From NCBI GenBank assembly GCA_029204225.1, contig CM055095.1:29532414-29596413 (forward strand): DNA of 64,000 nt, in the 5' to 3' direction. A program made the translations under genes and the position numbers. Origin of the DNA: Diphasiastrum complanatum (Eukaryota; Streptophyta; Lycopodiopsida; Lycopodiales; Lycopodiaceae). The number at the start of each line of letters is the position of its first letter. Position 1 is the stretch's first letter. This document shows positions 21,701 to 31,740 of the stretch, piece by piece. Below the pieces are notes generated by a model. That model was not told the DNA's origin. It saw only the letters and a list, made by a program, of their open reading frames with translations, and did not search any database.

Positions 21701-23077
21701 TTTTTTATTACTTTGTTAAAGTTGCTTGAATCAATGGAAAATCAATAATATTCGGATCCAAGTACTCTTTACAATATTCGAAATACGTGTTTTAATCGAA
21801 TATAGAGCTACTTTTCAAAATTTACTTTTCTCAATCCTAAAGATAAAAATCTTTTAAGATAAACCTATCGGTGCATCATCGAGTCCAAAAGGAAGAACCG
21901 AAAATATCATATACTCTATTAACCGGTAATATTTCTATTCCAGAGTTAAAGTTAAAAAAAACACAGTACCGGAAAATTAAATTTCCACTTACAAGGCACT
22001 TGCCTGGAGAAAATTACCATGAAATTTTTTTATTGCCAATCCTAAATCCATGGATCCAATCACATGGGCATAGCAGTTAGAATAATAAAATTATTCTCCA
22101 AAGATTCTCTCTTGTTAAAGCCAGGAGAATAGGTAATTCAATTCTCAACTGTCGATTTAGGAAGATTTACAAAAAAACCCTTCCCGAATCGACCAAAACT
22201 TTGATTACATCTATATTTTTGCAAAGGACTTTGAAAAAACCGGGCTATGTAATAAAAAATCCATTACAAATAGCCATGCATTATCCCAAATGTATTAAAA
22301 CCCTTTTGCAAAAACTATGAAATCAATGCAACCACATGGTAACTGACATGCAACTCAGTGAACTAACTAAAATATGCCATCAACAAGATCAGGCACCACC
22401 ATGCGTCCACTTCATGAATGGGGAAAAAAAAATTAAATAAAAAACTTCAACCATGTAAAAAAGGTGCCCCCCATCAAACCCTAACTACGGCTCCTCAAGC
22501 CACATTCTACCTCACAGCCTCAATCCTCATCAGATTTAGCCTCGCGGCACAGCTGCTTGTTGGATTTATTTTCTCTACTCTCCTAAATCCCATTTTTAGT
22601 CTGCTTCCATTCATGCTGCATATTTACTCGTGTTGTTGCGCAGTATGCATATTAACATATAAATTCTCACAGGCGATGAAAAGATGAAAAGCAAAGGCTG
22701 GCATCACACCCTTTTCATGCTCACCCCATGCAGCTGCGCTAACGGACTGGACAACCTGTAGCCACCCACGATCTCCTACAGACAACACATCCACCCTGTA
22801 CTTTCTTCATCTGCACACTTGTAACATTATGCATATATATTGAATATCATCTATGTATTCAGTAGGACGATGAGACGAGATTGACTGATCAGAGATCATT
22901 GATTGAAGATCAAGTTTATGTAAATTAGCATCAGAAGCTTATCAGAGAGATAGACGAAGTAGATGCCTTGTGCATCGATTCTTCATTGTCAGTAATAAGG
23001 TTTCATTCCTTTACAGATTGAACAAGCTTCGTAGAGCACGCGGTTTCATCTCCTATCACTTAGACTAATTCTTCCAC
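21701..23077. other. AT-rich sequence, probable retroelement flank
   Basis: No coding similarity is certain. The left part may still be mutated chromovirus; the right part (about 22400-23077) precedes a Copia Gag start and may be its LTR and leader. No canonical PBS was found. A plus-strand ORF at 22418-22687 with a hydrophobic segment is not recognised. Confidence 0.35.
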
Positions 23078-23368
23078 ATGGATTTCCAAGGGAAAGCCAG
23101 TCCTATCATGGACAAGCTTGATGGAGCCAATTACCATTTGTGGAAATTTATGATAAAAATTGTACTAATGACAAAAGAATTGTATGACGTTGTTACAGGT
23201 GCGGAAGGAAAACCCGAAGCAGACGACACAACAATCGCCAGATGGAAGCTGAACACAGCCCACGTTTCTTTCGGTCCTTCCAAATTCGAAATGTATGGAA
23301 TGATAGCATCTCTGACTGACAAGTTAATGGCATTTTGTAGGCATAATTATAGAATGTCTTGCAGGTAA
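23078..23368 (+). pseudogene. Ty1/Copia Gag N-terminal fragment
   Basis: Starts with ATG at 23078 and reads IMDKLDGANYHLWKFMIKIV, LYDVVTGAEGKPE and RWKLNTAH, the usual N-terminus of Copia Gag (compare DKLDRDNYHLYKF at 17300). It stops at 23366-23368, where a minus-oriented Copia pol begins; only about 90 residues remain. Confidence 0.7.
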
Positions 23369-23740
23369 ATCCTGTAGGAATGCAGTCTTGATATCAATGT
23401 GATGGACTATTAAGGAATTCTTAATTGCTAAAACATATAGGAGACGAATAGTAGACTGTTTTACCATAGAAGAAAATGTTTCTTGATAGTCTACTCCATA
23501 TTTTTGTGAATACCCTTTGGCTACCAGTATGGCCTTGTATCGCTCAAGACTCCCATCAGGGTTTAACTTTAATTTGTAGACCCATTTGCAGTCCACAATT
23601 TTTCTTCCTTTTGGTGGTTGCTCCAGTGTCCATATTTCATTCTTGTGCATTGAGTCGATTTCCTCCTGCATTGTCTTCCCCCATTCTTCTGATTCCTGAC
23701 TTGTAATTGCTTCTGAGTAAGTTCTGGGTTCTATTGTCAT
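23366..23740 (-). pseudogene. Copia reverse transcriptase N-terminal part
   Basis: Reads PRTYSEAITSQESEEWGKTM, EEIDSMHKNEIWTLEQPP, VDCKWVYKLKLNPDGSLERY, LVAKGYSQKYGVDYQETFS and HHIDIKTAFLQ, the conserved start of Copia RT including the first catalytic Asp region. It breaks off after FLQD at about 23366, before YVDD. The linker between integrase and RT (23741-23976) is out of frame. Confidence 0.85.
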
Positions 23741-23976
23741 CAGAGCTGTTTGCTACAACTTTCTCGCAACTGTTTGCTACAGCTTTCTCAATAGCTTTCT
23801 GTCAGATTCTGGCAGAGCGTCTTGGTTCAGCAACACTCTTCCGTTGTTCAGCTTGTATTGTTTGTTGGGGGGTCTGCAGCTCCTGTTGCTCAATTGCTTG
23901 TTGATCCTTTCAATCATTTGGCTTCATAGAAGTCTGATCTTCCTCTTCAGCCCAGTCAGAGATGTAAGGAGTCAGA

Positions 23977-25012
23977 TCAAAGAACTAATGACCAGTTTGG
24001 TCTGCATTTGACATCTCTGCTTATTTGCACCTTATTGGTTTCGGGATCATATAGCCTGTACCCAGGTGAATTGATTGCATATCCCATGAATATCATGGGT
24101 CTTGATTTTTCATCAAGCTTAGACCTCTTTTCTTGAGGCACGTGCATGTATGCTCTGCAACCAAGCACTCTAACATGCGAGAGATTCGGCTTTTCGCCAG
24201 TCCATGCCTCATAAGATGTGGCATCGCTTACAATAGCTGTCATGCTCCTATTTTGTAGATACACGGCTGTCAGTATAGCTTTTGCCCAAAATTCTTTCGA
24301 TAAGTTCACTTGCACCATCATTGCACCTTGCTGCCTCCATCAGGGTCCGGTTCTTTCTCTCTGCTACCCCATTGTGTTGTGGTGTGTAGGGCATAATATA
24401 CTGTCTTTCAATTCTTTCATGCTGACAGAAGTTCTTGAATTCTATACTGGTGTATTTTCCACCATTATCAGATCTCAGAACTTTGACTTTTCTTCTTCTC
24501 TGTGTTTCAGCTAGACTTTTAAAATCTTTAAATATTGTAAACACTTCAGACTTTTTCTTCAAGAAATAGACAAAGGTCATGTGTGTGTAATCATCAATAA
24601 ATGTAGCGAAGTATTGCGATCCTGATATAGACGGAACCTTCATAGGTCCACATAGATCGCTATGTATCAGCCCAAGAACCTCCTTTGTTCGTAATCCTTC
24701 GAATCTGAATGGCTCACGATGCTTCTTGCCCTTCAAACATGATTCACATAGACTGATCTTTTTGTCAGTCACATTCATGCCTTCTGCTATTTTACTTCTT
24801 GACATTTTGTAGAGTGTGCTCATGTTGCAATGGCACATCCTCTTATGCCATAGTTCATTCTTGCTTTTTTCATCTGAGGTGACAAGAACTTGATCTATAG
24901 GATCTAGGACATGATACAAAGTTTTCTTTCTTTCAGTTGTCACTAGGATCTGGTTGGTTTCACAGTCCTTTATGTGACATTCGTTACTATTGAAAGTAAC
25001 GTTCAACCCCAT
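23977..25012 (-). pseudogene. Copia integrase (GAG-pre-integrase, rve core, C-terminal part)
   Basis: Inserts the cDNA into the host genome. Pre-integrase zinc site LWHKRMCHCNMSTL with CESCLKGK, then the catalytic core: HSDLCGPMKVPS (first Asp), TFIDDYTHMTFVYF, LRSDNGGKYTS (second Asp) and TPQHNGVAERKNRTLMEAAR (Glu). A single-base shift near 24310 breaks the frame, and reading resumes in FWAKAILTAVYLQNRS and LSHVRVLGCRAYMHVP. The DDE triad is present, so the core was active before the frame break. Confidence 0.9.
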
Positions 25013-25970
25013 ATCAGTGATCTTTGCTACTGACTATAGGTCACTCTTCAATGTGGGAACGTGTAACACTCCCTCTAAATCTTTGTAACCAGATGCGGTC
25101 TTTGTACGTAGAGTTTCAGTCCCTTTGACATGGGATAACTTCTCTGTCCCCGTTGGAGGTCTCGTAGTCCTTTAGGATTTGGCTTTTGTGTGTGATGTGT
25201 GATGTGGCTCCTGAGTGTATGACGAATTTAAGATCTGAGTGTGCATTTCGCACATCCCTTACTGTCATAGCCTGCTTCAGTTCTTCCTCTTGATGGGATG
25301 ATTCTGCACTGTATGGGCTGTGTCTTTGTTCTTGTTTTTGGGATTGAATTTCTATTTTCTTCTGACAATGGATTCTTGGTCCTAACTGTCTTGAGAGTCT
25401 GTATGATTTCTCATGATGACTTCATCCTTTACAGCTTTGACAACATCGTTGAATGTCATGTTAGGCATCCTTATGAGTATTGACCTCAGGCTGTAGTAAG
25501 TAGATGGTAGAGTTCTTATGAAGTGTAAGAACTACTACTCCGGTGGAATCACATGATTCTAATCTGCAGTTGCCAGTTGATCGAAGATTGCTTTCATCTT
25601 CCCTGCATGCTTGTCTAGACCATTGCCGTTCCACTTCATGTTCAGAAGCTGATTGTTGATATGTGAGATCTCTGCACTTTCTATGCACTCATGTTTGGCT
25701 TGTAGCCTTTTCCACATTTCGTGGCTGGTCTCGTAGTCCACGGTGGTCATCATGATGTCTTCTGCAAGTGACAGAGTGATTAGAGCCATTGCTCTATCGT
25801 TCTTCTTTCTCCATTCGGCCGGATTCTGTTGTAGTCCTACTTCAGTACCATCCACTATGCTCCATAGGCCTTCTCCTCTGAGTAGCATCTTCATTTTGTG
25901 TTTCCAGACAGCATAGTTGCTGCCATCGAACACGCTTACAACTTTTTGTTGTAGGTTCATTGCCATTTTG
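25013..25970 (-). pseudogene. Copia Gag and protease
   Basis: Gag from about 25967 (MNLQQKVVSVFDGSNYAVWK, MLLRGEGLWSIVDGTE, EWRKKNDRAMALITLSL and SHEMWKRLQAKHE) continues past 25559 in another frame (ILIRMPNMTFNDVVKAVKDE at about 25450). No zinc knuckle was found. Protease near 25180-25250 reads KFVIHSGATSHITH, where the catalytic Asp of DSGAT is His. Followed by YKDLEGVLHVPTLKSDLLSV, the usual end of the Copia protease. Frame breaks and the lost Asp show it is not functional. Confidence 0.75.
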
Positions 25971-26004
25971 CTCTTAATTCTAGTCTGCAGTGCTCTGATA
26001 CCAC

Positions 26005-26565
26005 TGAAGCGAACTACTTGTCCCTGTCTCAACTATAGCTAGCAATCTTAAGGATGTGGAAGCATGCATTATTCTGTAATTGTCGCATTTTTCAGGAAGG
26101 CGAAAAATGCGAACTATTCGAAACTACGTGAATTTTATGCACTCAAGCACATTTTTACCTCTACTTTAAAAACGTGAAAAACCCAAAGAGAGAAGATACG
26201 AAAAGTGTGAAAACTTCAGTTAGCTTCTGATACTTCATCTTTAGATTTTGCAGCCCGCGGCTATTTACTGATTGAGAAGACAATATGACTCATTCATCAG
26301 AAAAAATAATACTAGTATTCATGCATACATAGTACATAGTTGATGGAAATGATCTATTGCTTCATGAAACTTCTTAGAGGAGAGTTTACCGTCTGCCGCA
26401 TGTCTAAGTGCAAATATTTGTTCTATTCTATTCTATGCTATCAGTTTTTTTCTCTCCTCAGTCGCTTACTTACTTACTCTCTCTTTGTTTCTGTTCACTT
26501 GCAAAACTAATATATTCTCTTTTTTTTTTTCTTTTTACATTTTCTTTTAAGTTGGTCTTGTAACA
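26005..26565 (-). repeat. Copia 5' LTR with adjacent PBS
   Basis: On the minus strand TGTTACAAGACC...GTTCGCTTCA (TG...CA, 561 bp), one base before the PBS TGGTATCAGAGC at 25992-26003. The outer start at 26565 is inferred from the TGTTACA motif, since no second LTR is available for comparison. Confidence 0.55.
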
Positions 26566-26689
26566 AAAAGGGGTGCGCTTAAGTGCCGATTAGTTGTAGC
26601 TGTCCGCTTCCATTTGAATGGACTGTACTTGCAGCCGCTTTTGCGAGATCTGATTCGTCCCGCGTGGAAGTATCCAGGGATGAAGGAAA

Positions 26690-27419
26690 GTGAAATTCAT
26701 TTTCCAACACGCCCTGCAAGGTTTTCAAGCTCGCTTCGACAGGTCTAAAGGCACGACCTTGACTGAGTTGGCAAAGGCCAAAGAAACTATCAAAGCTTAT
26801 GAAATGGCTGCCTCTCAGGTTTTGGAGTCCAACCCACAAATCTTTGTTCCATTGATGCCACAATTCTCGCCTCAACAACAAGAATAGACAGGATTGGATG
26901 CCGCAATGGATTATGGATCAGGGTGGAGCACCAGAGGTAGAAGAAGTACAGCCAGTTCCACAAGCAACGCAATCAGGTCCATCTACATCAGGGACCAGAC
27001 TCTTATTAAGAAGACCAATCAACGTCGAGGACCAGATCCAGAGCTTCCTAAGGCAACATCCACATGAGTCCTCGCATGGTGGTTGGGTCATCAAGTTTAA
27101 GACCTATGAAATAGAGGCCGACAAGGAGTTGGATAAGCTACCTACATTGGGAGAGCAACCAGCCTGGAGAATAACAATATTTGAGAAAACTCCAGAATCA
27201 ATTCCAAGTTATGTGGCCAGCCCTCGCCAATTACGCGTAGATCCATACTACGTACCAATGCCGCGACGAAATAAGTGGAAAGATGTGGGAGTGGCCATAG
27301 ATAAAATTACGATCCATACACCAAATTGGCCAATAATCCACCAAACTTACAGTTGGGAAAATTTTAGTGGATTTTTCTTTTCGAGAAGGACAGTTGTTTA
27401 TTTCATTAAACAGAAATAA
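26690..27419 (+). pseudogene. Unrecognised Gag-like ORF pair
   Basis: Two open segments. 26690-26887 reads HALQGFQARFDRSKGTTLTE, AKAKETIKAYEMAASQVLES and a Pro/Gln end. 26898-27419 is a 173-aa hydrophilic segment with EADKELDKLPTLGEQPAWRI and PYYVPMPRRNKWKDVG. Composition and lack of an own start suggest a retroelement Gag (possibly Gypsy), but no zinc knuckle or protease is seen. An alternative is a fragment of an unknown plant gene. Confidence 0.35.
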
Positions 27420-27479
27420 GAGGTTTTGAATCTCTTTGGACAATTCAAGGAGCGTGCATAACTCAAAACTAGTAAAAGA

Positions 27480-28640
27480 ATTAAATCAATGAGATTAGAC
27501 AAGGGGGAGAATACATCTCAACCAAATTCAAGGAGTATTGCCTTTGGAAAAACATTGAGCAACAATTCATTACTTCTTAATTGCCTCAGTCAACTGGACT
27601 TGCTGAGAGAAACAATTGGTCCTTGGTTGAGGTGGCTAAGTGTATGCTCGCTCATGTAACACTTTCTAAATTCTTTTCGACTGAAGTTGTTTCCACTATA
27701 GCTTCAATTCAGAACAGATGCTCCACTAAAAAGTTCTAAAAAAAACATCTTATGAAGTTTGGACAGGCTCCAAACTTTCACTATCGAACCTCAAAGTTTT
27801 CGGAGGTATTGCCTATGCGCGGAACCATAGGAGATCAAGAAGATGCAGGACTCCCAAAATATCAAATCCATTTTCATTGGTTACACCACTTCAAATAAAG
27901 CTTATAAGATGTATGATCATGTTGGATAAAGAATATTCACTAGCCGAGATATCATTTTTTATTGAGGATCAGTTTATCAATTTCAAAGACAAGGGCAAAA
28001 CTCAAATAGTTGAATTCTTAAATACTCATGTTTTCAATTTGACTATTCATATCGAAGGTCCCGATGCATCAAGTTCAGGTGAACAGCTTATCAACAATGA
28101 ATCAGAAGAAGATGTTGTAGCTCAGCAACAACATAACCAAGAAAATGATTATCAACCTCATTTGTCTCCCAGAAGAGCGTCGACAAGAGATCGCAGACCA
28201 TCTAATAGATATTTTGATGAATTTGCTTGTTATCTGATTCGAGAGCCGACTAACATAGAAGAAGCACCCAGTCAGTCAAACTCCGATCTATGGAGAAAAG
28301 TTTTGAATTGAGAGTAATCATCTCTCATTAAAAACTAGACTTGGACTATTGTCAAATTACCTACCAACAAAAATGTAGTTGATTGTAAGATCAAATACAA
28401 GCGGATGGAAGTATCGATTAAAGGAAAGCTTGAGGATTTTTCCAGATCCTGAATATTGACTATACTAAGACTTTTAGTTTGGTAGTAAAACATTCTTCAA
28501 TCAGATTTCTACTATTGTTTGTTGTTGCTCGAATTTGGAGATACATAAGATGAATGTACAAACAACGTATTTGAGTGGAGTTATTGAAGAAGATATTTAC
28601 ATGATATAGCCTGAAGGTTATCTTGTTGGATTATTCTCCT
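27480..28640 (+). pseudogene. Ty1/Copia integrase C-terminus to RT remnant
   Basis: Shattered Copia pol. 27590-27990 reads in pieces as integrase end (RNNWSLVEVAKCMLAH, TSYEVWTGSKLSLSNLKVFG and SIFIGYTTSNKAYKMYD). 27990-28311 is the variable linker (SPRRASTRDRRPSNRYFDEF, then NSDLWRKV). 28320-28640 gives RT pieces ending EEDIYM.QPEGY. Many stops. The stretch 27775-27960 is repeated with about 90% identity at 34228-34400, a second copy of the same family. Confidence 0.75.
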
Positions 28641-28670
28641 TCCTACTAATCGACTAATCGGTTTTAATCT

Positions 28671-29990
28671 TTATCCATTGTTTATCCAGTTCAGCGGATT
28701 CTCCCATGTTTTTATAGTCTGCAGAATTACAAGTGTTTTACACAGTCTGCAGAAATATACGCAGGCTAAACATAAACTACTTCCTAGTAACCAACTGATA
28801 GTCACCCTGGGAATCAATACCAGGAAGTGAATGATGCTGACTAGCATGAGTAAAGGAAAGTGTCTATTGAGATAGATCCACAGCAGCAGTACCAAGTGAG
28901 GAGAACTATCTGCACTAAAAATAATACCATAGCATTCTAGAGGAATGATGTAGAAATCTACCTGACCAGAAAAGTCACCAATGCGATAATCCAAGCCTTG
29001 AAACATCTGAGAACTGAAAAAGAAATGGGAACTGGCAACCTCAACACTGAGATGTTGGGAAATAGAAATATGTGTAGCACGAATCCTGGTGGAAATGTAA
29101 CTGCTAATACATGAATGTGTACTGCTTGTATCTACCAAACCAATGTACTCTCGTCCCAAGATGCGGACACGTAACCGAATAGAACGAGGACCAAGATGCC
29201 CAGCCCAAGTAGCATAAGCAAGTTGCACATGGAAAGCAGCAAGAGCAAGATTAGAAGGAAGCAGGTTAGCCAGCACATCAGCAGGAGGTGGGTCATGAGT
29301 ATCAAGAATTTGGATGTAAATGTCAGAATCAGCAGGAGTAATGGCCTCATGGTAAAAAAACATCTATAGTAGGGCTAAGAATCTGACGACAGTCATGGGC
29401 CATGTGGTCCGGGCTCTTATAGCGATAACAGAGACGCTTCTGCTGAATCTCAGTGAACTCTGTGGTTGAATAGCGATGAACAAAGGTGGAGCGGGATGTA
29501 GGAGGGCAAGCAAGAATGGAAGTAATAGAAGTCGGGGTAGGAGAAGTAGTCGAAATAGTAGGCATCCCTAAACGAGGGTGGGAAAAATGAGAGGAAGTGG
29601 ATAACTCAAGGTAGTTATGCTACAAGGTAGTGGCCAAAGAAATAGCATCAGAGAGAGTAGGAGGCCAAAAAGATGACACATCATATCGTAAAGAACCTCG
29701 AAGACCAGCAATAAAGCGTGAAATAAGCTCAATAGGATAGAGATCACCAGAAAAGTAAGAAAGCTTAGTAAATTGGTCAATATAAGCAGTCAACTCACCA
29801 GTATGGGTAAGGCTACAAAATAGATCACATTGGTGAACTAGCCACTTGGGGTCAATCATAGCCATACGAAGGTCATGATGAAAGGTAGGCCATATATGCA
29901 ACCCCTCACGAGCAGGCTCAAAATGGTAAACATGCCACCAAGTCTGAGCTCGACCATCTAAATGTAATGCAACCAACCAACTAGACCTTC
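28671..29990 (-). pseudogene. Ty3/Gypsy Gag and protease fragment
   Basis: Read right to left: Gag at 29620-29976 (ALHLDGRAQTWWHVYHF, IDQFTKLSYFSGDLYPIELI and FIAGLRGSLRYDV). Then a zinc knuckle at 29440 (CYRYKSPDHMAHDC, second Cys replaced by Tyr). Then protease at 28990-29200 (GREYIGLVDTSSTHSCISS; DTSS where DTGA is usual). Both replacements affect key residues. A second, shorter copy of the protease part lies at 55880-56090. Confidence 0.75.
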
Positions 29991-30114
29991 TGGGTTTTAG
30001 TCTTGGGATACATAAGAAAATAGGTTTCTAATTTGGTTAAAGCATAAAATAAGCTGAGTTAAACACATACATCCTTAATTAGCATTATAAAAGATCATTT
30101 TTTAGTTGTGAATT

Positions 30115-30320
30115 TCAAGCTCTTGCATCCAATTTCTTTCTCTGTTCTTCGAATACATGTATATAGACTTTGCTCCTGAATATCCTCATGTGTCCTAAAG
30201 ATGGCTTCTTGCATGACCAGATCGTCTCTGGAATCTCATCTTTCAACGTTGAGCTTGGTACTCTGTTTGTTATGTAGATAGTAGCGCTGAGAGCCTCAGC
30301 CCACAAAAACTGTGGTAGTC
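30115..30320 (-). pseudogene. Ty1/Copia integrase C-terminal fragment
   Basis: Short open segment reading FLWAEALSATIYITNRVPSS, then PSLGHMRIFRSKVYIHVFEE and KKLDARA, the conserved region after the integrase core of Copia elements. Nothing of the same element is recognised on either side. Confidence 0.75.
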
Positions 30321-31130
30321 CATTTTTCCTCTAATCTTGATGATGTGATGGCAATTTATTGATCTTGATTATGTGACAGTAGATTGCACATACCTTTTGA
30401 ACAAAAAATTGTATAATTACACAACCTTTCGAGGTATAGAATGGTGTACCTTTCATAATACCAAGTGCAGTTGATGTGATTATCAAAAAATGCACTTGAT
30501 ATAATTTTCACTTTCCATTTTACTACACAGAGCAGGTTGCGCATCGACATCATAATTTTAAACAACTTGCCATCCATAATTTTATTGAAACTAATGGTCA
30601 AGCCATCAAGTAGAAATACAAACTTTGCAGAGGGCACTCAAAGGGTACAAACCTTAAAAAACAGCAAAATAGTTTAATCACTATAGGCTTAACAAATATG
30701 GATTCTGGCCTACTAAAGCATACCAATGAGCTATTACATTTTTGAGTTTTGCAAGCCTAGAGAGTTGAACCAATATATACTATTATTATATAGGCTTAAC
30801 ATATATGGAGAATAGCCAATGGAACCATACCAAGAAGCTACTAGACTTCTAAGTTGTGTGATTTGTTGGTCGTGAAGCTGTGCAAGGTGAGTTTGCTCGA
30901 AATTCCTCTAAAAAATCAAGAGCTCTATTTCATGAAAGCGGAAAATCAAATCACAACACACTTCAAAAAGTATGTGTCATCTTCAAGGTGGGGCCACTAA
31001 AAGAGAAAGTTAATGGAGATTAGTCCCAGCCAGATAGATCAAAGGTGGCAACCACCAATTGGCCTTGAAATTGACCAAAAGGTATCAAACTTTCTAAAAG
31101 GAAATGGGTATATATGCCCATACTAAATAA
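30321..31130. other. Non-coding upstream region of the 31237 gene
   Basis: AT-rich, no recognised coding or repeat content. A palindromic word pair around 'tataggcttaacaaatatgga' (30688) and 'tataggcttaacatatatgga' (30791) is a direct repeat of about 20 bases, 103 bases apart. Confidence 0.4.
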
Positions 31131-31138
31131 TATATAAG
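31131..31138 (+). promoter_or_regulatory. TATA box of the 31237 gene
   Basis: TATATAAG, about 100 bases before the ATG at 31237, at a distance that would place the transcription start near 31165 and give a 70-base leader. No other strong TATA word is nearer. Confidence 0.5.
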
Positions 31139-31192
31139 CTTCAATCTCATCTCACTCATCTCAGTAGAAAACAATACATACAAATCCTTGGA

Positions 31193-31236
31193 TCATCGTC
31201 ATCGTCATCGCCATCGCCATCGCCATCGCCATCGCC
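31193..31236 (+). repeat. (ATCGYC)n microsatellite abutting a start codon
   Basis: Seven to eight ATCGTC/ATCGCC units end exactly at GCCATGG, so the repeat forms the end of the 5' untranslated leader and supplies a good context (gccATGg) for the start codon. Length variation here would change leader length only. Confidence 0.8.
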
Positions 31237-31740
31237 ATGGGAGGAGAATGGATCTTCACGTTCCGTAACGACGATGAAAAGCCTCTAGATGTGATTGCAT
31301 ACCAGCAAAAACTCCGAGAGTTGAAGGCAAACTACTCGCAGGAAGCAATGAAGGGAGCTACATGGTTCGATGAGAACCCTGATGACAACATATATGCCAA
31401 ATTTGTGTATGAATGTCATAGGCATGCGCACTGGGGCGATGGAGGCCACAAGCCGGTGTGGCACCTGCTTTGGAACCCCATTAGTGTTCTCAGCAGTGAC
31501 AGCCGATTTCATGTCAGCGATGTTCATGCTCGTTGTGCTCCTTATGATTTCAAAGTCTACAGCAATATCATCCAGCAGGAGCTTGAAAGAGATTTTCCAA
31601 AGAACTTTTCAGTCTACTGGGGTGATGGGCTCAGTGGTGTTGGTTCAGAATTTGATTGTCCGTCCCCGCAAGCGCTCAGTGACGATAGTACTGGAGAAGC
31701 GCTCAGTGACGATTGGTATCAGGAATATTACGAACTCTAG
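31237..31740 (+). CDS. Uncharacterised 167-aa protein, single exon, apparently intact
   Basis: Opens with ATG in a strong context (gccATGg) behind a TATA box and leader, and closes with TAG at 31738. I do not recognise the family. It is soluble, with no signal peptide or membrane segment. The N-terminal 60 residues are mixed charged, with GGEWIFTFRNDDEKP and LRELKANYSQEAMKGA. The middle is rich in His and Trp (YECHRHAHWGDGGHKPVWH, LLWNP), which could bind metal. The C-terminus is acidic and contains a duplicated ALSDD segment (coding word gcgctcagtgacgat twice, 27 bases apart). It has normal amino-acid composition, no stops and no repeat similarity, in contrast to everything around it, so it is probably a real host gene. 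A gene fragment or de novo ORF cannot be excluded. Confidence 0.65.
   Translation: MGGEWIFTFRNDDEKPLDVIAYQQKLRELKANYSQEAMKGATWFDENPDDNIYAKFVYECHRHAHWGDGGHKPVWHLLWNPISVLSSDSRFHVSDVHARCAPYDFKVYSNIIQQELERDFPKNFSVYWGDGLSGVGSEFDCPSPQALSDDSTGEALSDDWYQEYYEL

Larger units (their letters stand above)
23366..26565 (-). mobile_element. Ty1/Copia retrotransposon, 3'-truncated
   Basis: Order on the minus strand: 5' LTR (26005-26565), PBS (25992-26003), Gag, protease, integrase, then the RT N-terminus cut at 23366. This is the Copia order, with integrase before RT. RT catalytic core, RNase H and 3' LTR are missing, lost at the junction with the plus-oriented Gag fragment. Confidence 0.85.
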
